In this document: one piece after another, positions 26,436 through 34,480 of the stretch | How the letters are laid out: each line of letters opens with the position of its first letter | Position numbering within the stretch: position 1 is the first letter of the stretch | DNA from: Clostridium sp. C2-6-12 | GTDB lineage: Bacteria > Bacillota > Clostridia > Clostridiales > Clostridiaceae | Length of the DNA stretch: 43,705 bases | Reading direction: 5' to 3' | NCBI RefSeq assembly: GCF_009928485.1 | Contig: NZ_JAABNP010000044.1 | Coordinates: 1-43,705 of the forward strand | The notes under the pieces: model-generated | The model's database searches: none | What the model was told of the DNA's origin: nothing | What the model saw: only the letters and a program-made list of their open reading frames with translations | Program-made: the position numbers and the translations under genes

Positions 26436-28145
26436 ATGGATAATAATGAAATTGAAAAAGTTAAAGGAAATAAAAAAACAAAGGCTAAAACAAGTCCATT
26501 AAAAATAATTCCACTAGGCGGAATAGAGGAAATTGGGAAAAATATGACTGCATTTGAATATAAGGACGAAATAATAGTAATAGATTGTGGTTTGGCATTT
26601 CCTGATGAAGATCTTTATGGAATCGATGTTGTAATTCCTGATGTAACATATTTAATTAAAAACAAAGATAAGGTTAAAGGATTCTTTATTACACATGGCC
26701 ATGAGGATCATATAGGTTCTTTGCCTTATATATTAAAGCAAATCAATGTACCTGTATATGCTACTAAGCTTGCACTAGGATTGATAGAAATTAAATTAAA
26801 AGAACATAAAATGGTTAATGATTGTACTTTAAATATAGTTCAGCCTGGTGATACAGTAGAGTTGAATCAAATAAAAATAGAGTATATCAGAAATAACCAC
26901 AGCATACCAGACAGTTGTTCAATAGCAATACATACACCAATAGGTGTCATAGTTCATACTGGTGATTTTAAGGTGGATTTCACACCAATTGATGAAAAAG
27001 TAATGGATTTGCAAAGATATGCTCAGTTAGGAAAAAAGGGAGTTTTATTATTATTATCTGAAAGTACTAATGCCCTTCATAAAGGTTATACTATGTCAGA
27101 AAAATCAGTGGGTGAAAAATTAGATAGCCTTTTTAGTAAAGCTACAGGTCGGATAATAGTATCTACCTTTGCATCCAACGTGCATAGGCTCCAGCAGATA
27201 AGTGATTGTTCCATAAAATATAATAGAAAAATAGCTTTTAGTGGAAGAAGCATGGAAAATATCTCAGAAGTAGCAAGAGAGTTAGGATATTTGTTTATCC
27301 CAGAGGACATGATGATTAGTTTAGATGAAATGAAAAATTATCCAAGTGATAAAATTACTATTGTTACAACTGGAAGCCAGGGAGAATCTATGGCAGGGCT
27401 TACAAGAATAGCAGCAGCAACTCATCGGCATATACAAATAGAAAAAGGTGATACTGTTATTATATCTGCAACTCCAATACCAGGAAATGAAAAAGCAGTT
27501 TCAAATGTAATAAATGATTTAATAGTTAAAGGTGCAAATGTAATTTATAAAGCAATAGAAGATATTCATGTATCAGGGCATGCATGTGAGCAAGAGCTTA
27601 GACTTATTATTAGTTTATTAAATCCTAAATTTTTTGTACCTATACACGGAGAGTATAAACATTTATTTACCCATGCTAAAATTGCTCAAAGTATGGGGAT
27701 TGATGAAAAGAGTATATTTATATTAGGACTGGGAGATATACTTGAAGTATCAAAAAATAAAGGAGAAATAACAGGTAAAGCACCATTTGGAAGAGTTCTT
27801 GTTGATGGAATGGGGGTTGGCGATGTAGGAAACATGGTTTTAAGGGATAGAAAGAATTTAGCCGAAAATGGTATTATTACAATAGTAGTGGCGATAGACA
27901 GGAAAAATAAGATTATAACCTCAGGACCAGATATAGTTTCAAGAGGTTTTGTATATGTAAGAAATTCAGAAGAACTAATAGATGAAGTTAGAAGTATTGC
28001 TGAGAAGGCTGTAGAAAAATGTTTAGAAAATGATATAACTCAGTGGGGAGAAATTAAAAATGGAATAAGAAGAGAATTAGATAATTTTATATATGATAAA
28101 ATGAAGAAAAAACCAATGATATTGCCAGTAATTGTTGAAGTATAA
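26436..28145 (+). CDS. rnj: Ribonuclease J
   Basis: 569 residues. The metallo-beta-lactamase motif H87-G-H89-E-D91-H92 (HGHEDHIGSLPY), followed by the beta-CASP region (VSTFASNVHRLQQ, TTGSQGE, SGHACEQEL) and a C-terminal domain, identifies the RNase J family. It acts in mRNA turnover and rRNA maturation as a 5'-exonuclease and endonuclease. A Lys-rich 20-residue N-terminal extension precedes the catalytic fold. ATG 26436 is preceded by AAGGGGTGAT at perfect spacing; an ATG-initiated upstream extension from 26355 (27 residues) has no ribosome binding site and is rejected. No clear terminator follows; a MerR-type promoter lies directly downstream. Confidence 0.94.
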   Translation: MDNNEIEKVKGNKKTKAKTSPLKIIPLGGIEEIGKNMTAFEYKDEIIVIDCGLAFPDEDLYGIDVVIPDVTYLIKNKDKVKGFFITHGHEDHIGSLPYILKQINVPVYATKLALGLIEIKLKEHKMVNDCTLNIVQPGDTVELNQIKIEYIRNNHSIPDSCSIAIHTPIGVIVHTGDFKVDFTPIDEKVMDLQRYAQLGKKGVLLLLSESTNALHKGYTMSEKSVGEKLDSLFSKATGRIIVSTFASNVHRLQQISDCSIKYNRKIAFSGRSMENISEVARELGYLFIPEDMMISLDEMKNYPSDKITIVTTGSQGESMAGLTRIAAATHRHIQIEKGDTVIISATPIPGNEKAVSNVINDLIVKGANVIYKAIEDIHVSGHACEQELRLIISLLNPKFFVPIHGEYKHLFTHAKIAQSMGIDEKSIFILGLGDILEVSKNKGEITGKAPFGRVLVDGMGVGDVGNMVLRDRKNLAENGIITIVVAIDRKNKIITSGPDIVSRGFVYVRNSEELIDEVRSIAEKAVEKCLENDITQWGEIKNGIRRELDNFIYDKMKKKPMILPVIVEV

Positions 28146-28153
28146 TATTTTTC

Positions 28154-28184
28154 TTGACTCTAACCTTAGGGGGGAGTTTATAAT
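28154..28184 (+). promoter_or_regulatory. MerR-type promoter of the DegT aminotransferase gene
   Basis: -35 TTGACT at 28154-28159 and -10 TATAAT at 28179-28184 are separated by 19 bases, the overlong spacing that needs a MerR protein to twist the DNA. The spacer begins CTAACCTTAGG and ends GGGGAG, an imperfect dyad. The spacing and the TTGACTCTAACCT core match the promoter in front of the MerR-fusion gene at 29527. Confidence 0.8.
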
Positions 28185-28252
28185 AAGATTAAAGGAAACA
28201 TAAATTTTAATTTTATATTAGGCATATGCCTATGGAGGAGAGGAAGAATTAT

Positions 28253-29428
28253 ATGAAAAAGATACCATTTTCACCACCTGATATAACAGAAGAAGAGATA
28301 GAAGCAGTAGCGGAGGTGTTAAGATCAGGATGGATTACTTCAGGGCCACAGCTTGCTAAATTTGAAGAAGGAATACAAGATTATTTAAAAGTTAATAAAG
28401 CATTAGCATTAAATAGCGCAACTGCTGCAATGGAATTAGTGCTAAAAGTATTTGATATTAAAGAAGGTGATGAAATAATAACAACACCTTACACATATAC
28501 AGCAACTTCAAGTGTAGGAATACATAGAGGTGCTAAGCCAGTATATGTTGATGTTAAAAAAGACACTTTTGAAATGGATATAGATAAAATTGCTGAAAAG
28601 ATTACAGATAAAACAAAAGTAATTATGCCTGTAGATATTGCAGGAGTACCTTTTGATTATGATGCATTAAAGAAATTATTAAAAGATTTAAACAGAGAAG
28701 ATATTATGATAAGCTGTGATTCAGCGCACTCTTTTGGTGCAAAATATAAGGGAGAACCTGTTGGATCTCAATGTGATTTTCATTCATTTTCTTTCCATGC
28801 AGTTAAGAATTTAACTACAGGAGAAGGTGGGGCAGTTACCTTTAATGATAATAACTTCAGAGGTCAGGAAGACTTACTTCAATATATGAGATTTACTGCT
28901 ATGCATGGTCAATCAAAAGATGCTTTAAGTAAGCTTAAGGCTGGAGCTTGGGAGTATGATATTATAAATGATGGATTAAAATGTAACTTAACAGATATAG
29001 GAGCAGCTATTGGAAATGTTCAGCTTAAGAGATATGAAGGAATGTTAGAAAAAAGAAGACAAATTTTCAAAACATATACTGATATATTATCAAAAGAAGA
29101 TTTCTCAATAATTCCATTTACAAAAGATGATAATGGAACTGAAACATCATACCATTTATATCTTTATAGAGTAAAAGGCTTTAATGAAGAAAAGAGAAAT
29201 GCTGCTATTCAAAAGTTAGCTGAAATAGGAATAGCAACTAATGTTCACTATAAACCACTTCCTATGTTAACTCTTTATAAGAACCTTGGATATGATATAA
29301 AGGATTATCCAAATGCTTATGCACAATATGAAAATGAAATAACACTTCCAGTATATACAACATTATCATTAGAAGATGCAGCGTATATAGCAGAAGAAAC
29401 AGTAAAAGTAATTAAAGAATTACTATAA
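28253..29428 (+). CDS. DegT/DnrJ/EryC1/StrS-family PLP aminotransferase, copy 1
   Basis: 391 residues. The fold-type I sugar aminotransferase pattern is complete: GWITSGP near residue 30, LNSATAAMEL (53-62), D156-S-A-H-S-F-G (PLP ring partner), and the Schiff-base lysine K185 in SFHAVKNLTTGEGGA. The GWITSGP and HAVKN pattern is close to UDP-4-keto-sugar aminotransferases of the ArnB/PseC group, which use glutamate to aminate a nucleotide sugar. ATG 28253 follows GGAGGAGAGGAAG; an upstream in-frame ATG at 28226 lacks a site. The gene has its own MerR-type promoter and terminator. No nucleotide-sugar dehydratase or glycosyltransferase is adjacent, so the substrate is uncertain. Confidence 0.88.
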   Translation: MKKIPFSPPDITEEEIEAVAEVLRSGWITSGPQLAKFEEGIQDYLKVNKALALNSATAAMELVLKVFDIKEGDEIITTPYTYTATSSVGIHRGAKPVYVDVKKDTFEMDIDKIAEKITDKTKVIMPVDIAGVPFDYDALKKLLKDLNREDIMISCDSAHSFGAKYKGEPVGSQCDFHSFSFHAVKNLTTGEGGAVTFNDNNFRGQEDLLQYMRFTAMHGQSKDALSKLKAGAWEYDIINDGLKCNLTDIGAAIGNVQLKRYEGMLEKRRQIFKTYTDILSKEDFSIIPFTKDDNGTETSYHLYLYRVKGFNEEKRNAAIQKLAEIGIATNVHYKPLPMLTLYKNLGYDIKDYPNAYAQYENEITLPVYTTLSLEDAAYIAEETVKVIKELL

Positions 29429-29436
29429 GAATAAAA

Positions 29437-29487
29437 AATACCTACAGTTTATTAAAAGGTAATGTAATAAGCTGTGGGTATTATTTT
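29437..29487 (+). terminator. Intrinsic terminator after DegT aminotransferase copy 1
   Basis: An 18-bp stem with two G-U pairs: 29437-29454 (AATACCTACAGTTTATTA) with 29465-29482, followed by ATTTTG. Confidence 0.8.
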
Positions 29488-29526
29488 GAATTTAAATTAT
29501 TTTAGTAGTTATTTTATAAATAAATA

Positions 29527-29557
29527 TTGACTCTAACCTCAGGTAGGAGATTACAAT
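29527..29557 (+). promoter_or_regulatory. MerR-type autoregulated promoter of the MerR-methyltransferase gene
   Basis: -35 TTGACT (29527-29532) and -10 TACAAT (29552-29557) are 19 bases apart. The arms CTCTAACCT and AGGTAGGAG flank a central C, a clear MerR operator dyad centred in the spacer. Transcription should begin near 29564, so translation must start downstream, at TTG 29580. Confidence 0.87.
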
Positions 29558-29579
29558 TGATTTAATGGGAGGGATAATA

Positions 29580-30740
29580 TTGAAGATTGGTGAATTTGCT
29601 AAAAGATCAGGTGTAACTGTAAAAACATTACTTCACTACGATAAAATCGGACTTCTTAAGCCATCAGAGAAAACTGAAGCAGGATATAGGATTTACTGTG
29701 AAGAGGACTTTTTAAAGCTTCAACAAATTACAACCTTAAAATTTATTGGATTACCATTAAATGAAATAAGTCATATTTTATATGAAAGTGGAGAAAATCT
29801 TGAGAATATGATAAGTATTCAAAAGAAGGCTCTAGAGGAAAAGAAAAAACATATTGATGCTGTTATAGAGGTTTTTAACAAAGCTAAAAATACAGCAAAG
29901 AAAAATGGCTTCTTAGATGCTAACAATCTTATTGAACTTATAAAAATAACTAATATTGAAAGTGTAGTTAGGGAGCAATATAAAAGCGATAAAAATCTTA
30001 ATATTAGAAATAATCTTCATAGCTATAATACAAATAAAATAGATTTTGATAAGTGGTGCTTTAATCAAATTTACTTTCCACAAAATGCAAGGGTATTAGA
30101 GGTAGGTTGTGGAACTGGTAAGTTGTGGTACAAGAATAAAGAAAGTATAAATGAAAATTTAGATATTACATTATCTGATTTTTCAAAAGGGATGCTAAAG
30201 AGTACAAAAGAGAAATTAAAAGAGCTAAAGCATAATTTTAAATATGAAGAAATAAATGTAGAAAACATACCTTATGAAGATGAAAGTTTTGATATTGTAA
30301 TTGCAAAACATATGATTTATTTTTCACCTAATATAGAAAAAGCATTAGCTGAAATTAAAAGAGTTCTAGTTCCAGGCGGTATAGCTTATATTACAGTTAA
30401 TTCATGTGAAGCTATGGCAGAATTAAATGAGCTTGCTGAAAAATTTGATTCTAGTCTTGGTATTGATAATAATGGATATTCCGCTAGATTTGAATTGGAA
30501 AATGGAGAACCTATTATTAAAAAGTATTTCAGTAATGTTGATGTAGAAATATTAGAAGGAAAAATTATAGTTGATGATCCAGAGCCAGTAGTTTCATATA
30601 AAGCTTCAACAATACAAGGCAGTTCAATACTTGTTGGAGAAAAGAAAAAGGCATTCAAAAAGTATTTAGAAGAGTATATTTCAAAAAATGGTTACATATC
30701 AATAACAACAAAAACATGCATGTTTAAGGCAATGAAATAA
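29580..30740 (+). CDS. MerR-family regulator fused to a SAM-dependent methyltransferase
   Basis: 386 residues. Residues 1-70 are a MerR winged helix (MKIGEFAKRSGVTVKTLLHY, then DKIGLLKPSE and GYRIY), followed by a dimerisation coiled coil (about 75-105). From about 155 a class I methyltransferase follows, with motif I VLEVGCGTG (172-180), an Asp of motif II (TLSD, about 200), and the later motifs FDIVIAKHMI and VLVPGGIAYIT. The fusion is uninterrupted. TTG 29580 is the start: GGGAGGG precedes it at correct spacing, while ATG 29565 falls at the predicted transcription start. Regulatory ligand and methyl acceptor are unknown. The same operator in front of the upstream aminotransferase indicates that it controls that gene and itself. 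Confidence 0.88.
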   Translation: MKIGEFAKRSGVTVKTLLHYDKIGLLKPSEKTEAGYRIYCEEDFLKLQQITTLKFIGLPLNEISHILYESGENLENMISIQKKALEEKKKHIDAVIEVFNKAKNTAKKNGFLDANNLIELIKITNIESVVREQYKSDKNLNIRNNLHSYNTNKIDFDKWCFNQIYFPQNARVLEVGCGTGKLWYKNKESINENLDITLSDFSKGMLKSTKEKLKELKHNFKYEEINVENIPYEDESFDIVIAKHMIYFSPNIEKALAEIKRVLVPGGIAYITVNSCEAMAELNELAEKFDSSLGIDNNGYSARFELENGEPIIKKYFSNVDVEILEGKIIVDDPEPVVSYKASTIQGSSILVGEKKKAFKKYLEEYISKNGYISITTKTCMFKAMK

Positions 30741-30790
30741 GAGACAAAAGAGAAAATACTCTGAAGACTAACAAATTGGGAGGATTTTTA

Positions 30791-30952
30791 ATGACATTTA
30801 ATCTCATAATTATATTTATGATAGTTTCAATAATTGGACTAGTTAATGGCAGTATTAAGAGAAATAAAAAATTTTTAGCTATGTGAGCAATAAGTTTAGG
30901 AATATTATTAACTTTGGGGATAGGAATATTTTTAGCCTTAGGTTCAATGTAA
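30791..30952 (+). pseudogene. Small two-helix membrane protein gene interrupted by an in-frame UGA
   Basis: A GGGAGG site precedes ATG 30791, which opens a 31-residue frame (MTFNLIIIFMIVSIIGLVNG then SIKRNKKFLAM) ending in TGA at 30884-30886. The same frame continues for 21 hydrophobic residues (AISLGILLTLGIGIFLALGS and M) to TAA at 30950-30952. Without the TGA it would be a 53-codon protein with two membrane helices joined by a basic loop. A single substitution (TGG or CGA to TGA) is the simplest cause. The 31-residue product may still be made as a one-helix peptide. It lies 50 bases after the MerR fusion and probably shares its transcript. The remaining 30953-31045 is AT-rich leader. Confidence 0.5.
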
Positions 30953-31045
30953 AAAATGTGAAATATATAATTATGTGTGTTTAAAAATATAATTCTAAAT
31001 GTATAGAGAAAGTTATATGAAATATAGAAAAGGAGATATAGATAA

Positions 31046-32233
31046 ATGAATATACCATTGGTGGATTTAAAAGCACAATATAAATTAGTCGAAGAAAAAG
31101 CAGGAAAGGCTGTTATGGAGGTTCTTTCATCTGCTAACTATATAATGGGGAAAGAAGTATTAGAATTTGAAAAGGAATTTGCTGAATATATAGGTGCTAA
31201 ACATGCTATATCTGTTGGAAATGGAACAGATGCATTAGTTTTAGCACTTATGGCAGCTGGTGTTGGGAAAGGCGATGAGGTTATAACTACACCATTTACC
31301 TTCTTTTCTACAGCAGAAAGCATTTCATCTGTAGGCGCAATCCCTGTTTTTGTTGATGTTGAAAAGGAAACTTATAATATAGATCCATTAAAAATAGAAG
31401 AGAAAATTACTGAAAAGACAAAAGCAATTATGCCTGTACATATTTTTGGACAAGCAGCTAAAATGGATCAAATAATGGCAATTGCTAAAAAGCATAATTT
31501 GAAAGTCATAGAAGATGCTGCGCAGGCAGTTGGTTCTGAGTATAAAGGAGAAAAAGTTGGTTCAATTGGAGATGTAGGATGTTTTTCTTTCTTCCCAACT
31601 AAAAACCTTGGATGTGCTGGAGATGGTGGTATTATTACAACTTCAGATGATAATATAGCAACAATTTTAAGAGCACTTAGAACTCATGGAAGTGGAGAAA
31701 ATGGTCAAAAAGCATATAATTTATTGAATAATATAACAGAAGAAATTAAAACTTCAGAAGGCCATGATGATACAGTTTATAATCCATTAAAGTATTATAA
31801 CTATTTAATTGGATTTAATACTAGATTAGATGCAGTTCAAGCAGCAATTTTAAGAGTTAAACTTCCTAAAATAGATGAATGGAATGAAAAAAGAAGAGAA
31901 AATGCAAAGGAATATGATGAAAAATTAAAAGATACAGACTTAACACTTCCTGTTTCAATACCAGAAAGTAAGTCAGTATATAATATGTATGTAGTTCAAG
32001 CTGAAAATAGAGAGGAAATAATTAATAAACTTAAAGACAAAGGTATTAGCACAGGAGTTTATTATCCAGTTCCTATTCATTTACAAAAGGCATATACAGA
32101 ACTTGAATATAAAGAAGGAGATATGCCTGTAGCTGAGTATTTGTCACATAGAACATTTGCTATTCCAATTTTCCCTGAGTTAAGTAGTGAGCAAAAAGAA
32201 TATATAATAGATAATTTAAGAGCAGTAATTTAA
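31046..32233 (+). CDS. DegT/DnrJ/EryC1/StrS-family PLP aminotransferase, copy 2
   Basis: 395 residues. Fold-type I features: SVGNGTDALVLAL (57-69), the ED-AAQAVG PLP-binding segment (156-163) and the Schiff-base lysine K186 in SFFPTKNLGCAGDGG. The FFPTKNLG pattern is typical of the WbpE/QdtB/DesV branch (3-amino-sugar aminotransferases), a different branch from copy 1 (HAVKN). It probably aminates a nucleotide-linked 3-keto-sugar. The ATG is preceded by AAAGGAGATAT. There is no MerR-type promoter directly upstream, and I see no terminator after the MerR fusion, so cotranscription is possible. A strong terminator follows. Confidence 0.88.
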   Translation: MNIPLVDLKAQYKLVEEKAGKAVMEVLSSANYIMGKEVLEFEKEFAEYIGAKHAISVGNGTDALVLALMAAGVGKGDEVITTPFTFFSTAESISSVGAIPVFVDVEKETYNIDPLKIEEKITEKTKAIMPVHIFGQAAKMDQIMAIAKKHNLKVIEDAAQAVGSEYKGEKVGSIGDVGCFSFFPTKNLGCAGDGGIITTSDDNIATILRALRTHGSGENGQKAYNLLNNITEEIKTSEGHDDTVYNPLKYYNYLIGFNTRLDAVQAAILRVKLPKIDEWNEKRRENAKEYDEKLKDTDLTLPVSIPESKSVYNMYVVQAENREEIINKLKDKGISTGVYYPVPIHLQKAYTELEYKEGDMPVAEYLSHRTFAIPIFPELSSEQKEYIIDNLRAVI

Positions 32234-32258
32234 ATAGATTTTATATTTTGCACTATTG

Positions 32259-32309
32259 TCGCATTATACTAAGTTGAAAATAATCCAACTTAGTATAATG
32301 CGATTTTTT
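32259..32309 (+). terminator. Strong intrinsic terminator after DegT aminotransferase copy 2
   Basis: An 18-bp perfect stem, TCGCATTATACTAAGTTG (32259-32276) with 32286-32303, then six T. Confidence 0.92.
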
Positions 32310-32411
32310 CGGTTCATATAAAAATCTACAAATTATTAATTAACCAGCTTTCAAATATGATATAATTATTTAGAATTTAATACATTAAGCTGTTTAGGAA
32401 GGTACATATAT

Positions 32412-33599
32412 ATGAAAGAAACAATAATTGGAGTAAAAAAGGAATTTATTAATAAATATAAAAAAGGATATCCATTAATTTTAGAAGAGGCTTTAGAAAA
32501 TCCAAAGGTTCTTAAAGAAGAAGGGCAAATAATAACCCTTGTAGATGAAAAGAAAGCTATTTTGGGTAAGGGATATTATGGAAAGCAAAACAAAGGCTGT
32601 GGCTGGATTTTAAGTAATAGCAAAAACAGCAATCTTGATTATAAGTTTTTCTATGATAAGCTTAGAAATGCATTTTCCAAAAGAATGAGATTTTATCATT
32701 CAAAGGATACAACTGCTTTTAGAGTTTTTAATGGTGAAGGCGATGGGATTGGTGGCCTTACTATTGATTATTTTGACGAATATTATCTTATCACTTGGTA
32801 CAGCAAAGGAATGTATGTATTTAAGGATAATATAATAAAGGCTATAAAAGCTTTAGTTTCTTTTGATGGAATATATGAAAAGAAGAGATTTGAAGAAAAT
32901 GGAATGGTGGTTGATGAAGATAGTTATTTATGTGGAAGAAAAGCACCAGAACCTCTTATAGTTAAAGAAAATGGGGTCAACTTTGCAATTTATTTAAATG
33001 ATGGAGCAATGGTTGGAGTATTTTTAGACCAAAAGGATGTAAGAAAATCTATTAGAGATAAATATTCTAGAGGAAAAAGGGTGTTAAATACTTTTTCTTA
33101 TACAGGTGCTTTTTCAATGGCGGCAGCAAAAGGTGGAGCTATTACTACAAGTGTTGACTTAGCAAGTAGAAGTTTAGAAAAAACAACTGAAAATTTCACT
33201 ATAAATAATATTAACGCTGCAAATCATGAGATAATTGTTGAAGATGTTTTTCGTTATTTTAAACGTGCTAAGAAAGAAGAATTAAAATTTGATGTGGTTA
33301 TTCTTGACCCACCAAGCTTTGCAACCTCTAAGGATAATAGATTTAGTGCAGCAAAGGATTATAAAGACTTGATGAAATCAGCAATTGAGATAACAGAAGA
33401 TGAGGGCGTAATTGTAGCTTCAACTAATTGCGCTACCTTTAATATGGTTAAATTTAAAAAATTTATAGATGATGCTTTTAAAGAATTGCATAAAAATTAT
33501 GATATTTTAGAAGAACATAGCCTTCCGGAAGATTTTGCAGTGACAGAAAAATTTCCAGAAGGGAACTACTTAAAGGTTGTATTTGTGAGAGTTTATTAA
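32412..33599 (+). CDS. Class I SAM-dependent rRNA methyltransferase (RlmI/YccW-like)
   Basis: 395 residues. An N-terminal PUA-like RNA-binding domain (about 1-75) precedes a linker domain (about 90-185) and a Rossmann methyltransferase domain with SAM motif I in NTFSYTGAFSMAAAKGGA, an acidic motif II (TSVDLASRSL) and the DPPSFA motif, plus a Cys in STNCATF. This layout matches the RlmI family, which makes 5-methylcytosine in 23S rRNA. The target here is inferred. The ATG follows AGGAAGGTACATAT. It is flanked by terminators on both sides, so it is a single-gene unit. Confidence 0.88.
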   Translation: MKETIIGVKKEFINKYKKGYPLILEEALENPKVLKEEGQIITLVDEKKAILGKGYYGKQNKGCGWILSNSKNSNLDYKFFYDKLRNAFSKRMRFYHSKDTTAFRVFNGEGDGIGGLTIDYFDEYYLITWYSKGMYVFKDNIIKAIKALVSFDGIYEKKRFEENGMVVDEDSYLCGRKAPEPLIVKENGVNFAIYLNDGAMVGVFLDQKDVRKSIRDKYSRGKRVLNTFSYTGAFSMAAAKGGAITTSVDLASRSLEKTTENFTINNINAANHEIIVEDVFRYFKRAKKEELKFDVVILDPPSFATSKDNRFSAAKDYKDLMKSAIEITEDEGVIVASTNCATFNMVKFKKFIDDAFKELHKNYDILEEHSLPEDFAVTEKFPEGNYLKVVFVRVY

Positions 33600-33604
33600 A
33601 GTAT

Positions 33605-33640
33605 TAGCCTTCAATCAAAATGAGATTGAAGGCTATATTT
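33605..33640 (+). terminator. Intrinsic terminator after the rRNA methyltransferase
   Basis: A perfect 12-bp stem, TAGCCTTCAATC (33605-33616) with 33624-33635, followed by TATTT. Confidence 0.8.
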
Positions 33641-33750
33641 ATATTGCGTTAAAAATTTAAGAAATTTAAAGAAATAATTAGAAATATAAAGATAATTTTA
33701 TATAATCAATATTTAAGTAAGAAAAAGCAAATAAAAATAATTTTATTGAT

Positions 33751-33780
33751 TTTGACCTTCCCTGACCTTCGGGATATAAT
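33751..33780 (+). promoter_or_regulatory. Sigma-A promoter with overlapping CtsR-like operator for hsp20
   Basis: -35 TTGACC (33752-33757), a 17-base spacer, and -10 TATAAT (33775-33780). TTTGACC-TTC-CCTGACC at 33751-33767 matches the reversed CtsR heptad pair (TTTGACC, 3-base gap, TTTGACC) with two mismatches in the second heptad. Repression would be by CtsR covering the -35. Confidence 0.8.
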
Positions 33781-33849
33781 TTAATTGTAAAAGGAAATAA
33801 AAATACTAAAACAAAGAAAAAAATAATAATTAAAGAAGGAGGTCTTGTT

Positions 33850-34299
33850 ATGTTTGGATTGATACCTTTTAGAACTAATGGAGTAGATAGGAAGGGAGGC
33901 AAAATTGACGATTTCTTCAATGGATTTTTCAATGATGATTTCTTTTCACCAATGACTAATGTTTTTGGAAACAACCAAAAATTCAATGCTGATATAAAAG
34001 AAACTGAAAATGAATACTTAGTATCAGCAGAATTGCCAGGAGTGAAAAAGGAAGACATCAATCTAGAATATAAAGACAATACATTAATAATTTCAGCAAC
34101 TAGACATGAAGAAATCAATGAAGAAAAAGATAATTACATTAGAAGAGAAAGAACTTATGGGCAAATTGCAAGAAGTTTTCATGTAGAAAATGTTGATAAA
34201 GAAAAAGTTTCTGCAAAATTTGAAAATGGAGAATTGCATATAGTTTTACCTAAATTAACACCAACTATTACTGAAAGTAATAAAATTTTAATTGAATAA
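33850..34299 (+). CDS. hsp18: Hsp20 / alpha-crystallin small heat-shock protein (Hsp18-like)
   Basis: 149 residues. A Phe-rich N-terminal arm (FFNGFFNDDFFSP) precedes the alpha-crystallin domain (about 45-140) with ELPGVKKEDINLEYKDNTL and a conserved GELHIVLPK near the end. The C-terminal extension ends in NKILIE, which supplies the I-x-I/V-type contact motif (ILI). It is an ATP-independent chaperone that holds unfolding proteins. The start has GAAGGAGGTC upstream. The CtsR-like operator and sigma-A promoter indicate heat-shock control. It closely resembles clostridial Hsp18. Confidence 0.93.
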   Translation: MFGLIPFRTNGVDRKGGKIDDFFNGFFNDDFFSPMTNVFGNNQKFNADIKETENEYLVSAELPGVKKEDINLEYKDNTLIISATRHEEINEEKDNYIRRERTYGQIARSFHVENVDKEKVSAKFENGELHIVLPKLTPTITESNKILIE

Positions 34300-34359
34300 G
34301 TTAGATAAGATAGATTAATTAGTAGAAGAATTTTAAATAATAAAACTGAATAAGATATG

Positions 34360-34417
34360 ATGAGATAGTCAGGAAAATTGCTTAAAGCAAGTTCTTGGCT
34401 ATCTCATTTATTTTTAT
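34360..34417 (+). terminator. Intrinsic terminator after hsp20
   Basis: A 16-bp stem with G-U pairs: 34360-34375 (ATGAGATAGTCAGGAA) with 34392-34407. An inner GCTTAAAGC hairpin is enclosed, and TTATTTTTAT follows. Confidence 0.85.
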
Positions 34418-34480
34418 GGTGAAAATATCGATATAGTAGTAAAATGTTAGTAACTATGAATTTAAAGGATGATAAAAGCA

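Noticed and set aside
30884..30886. UGA in the small membrane gene as a selenocysteine or tryptophan codon
   Set aside because: No SECIS-like hairpin follows, Sec in a membrane helix is unlikely, and UGA acts as stop elsewhere in this window (for example the pullulanase gene).
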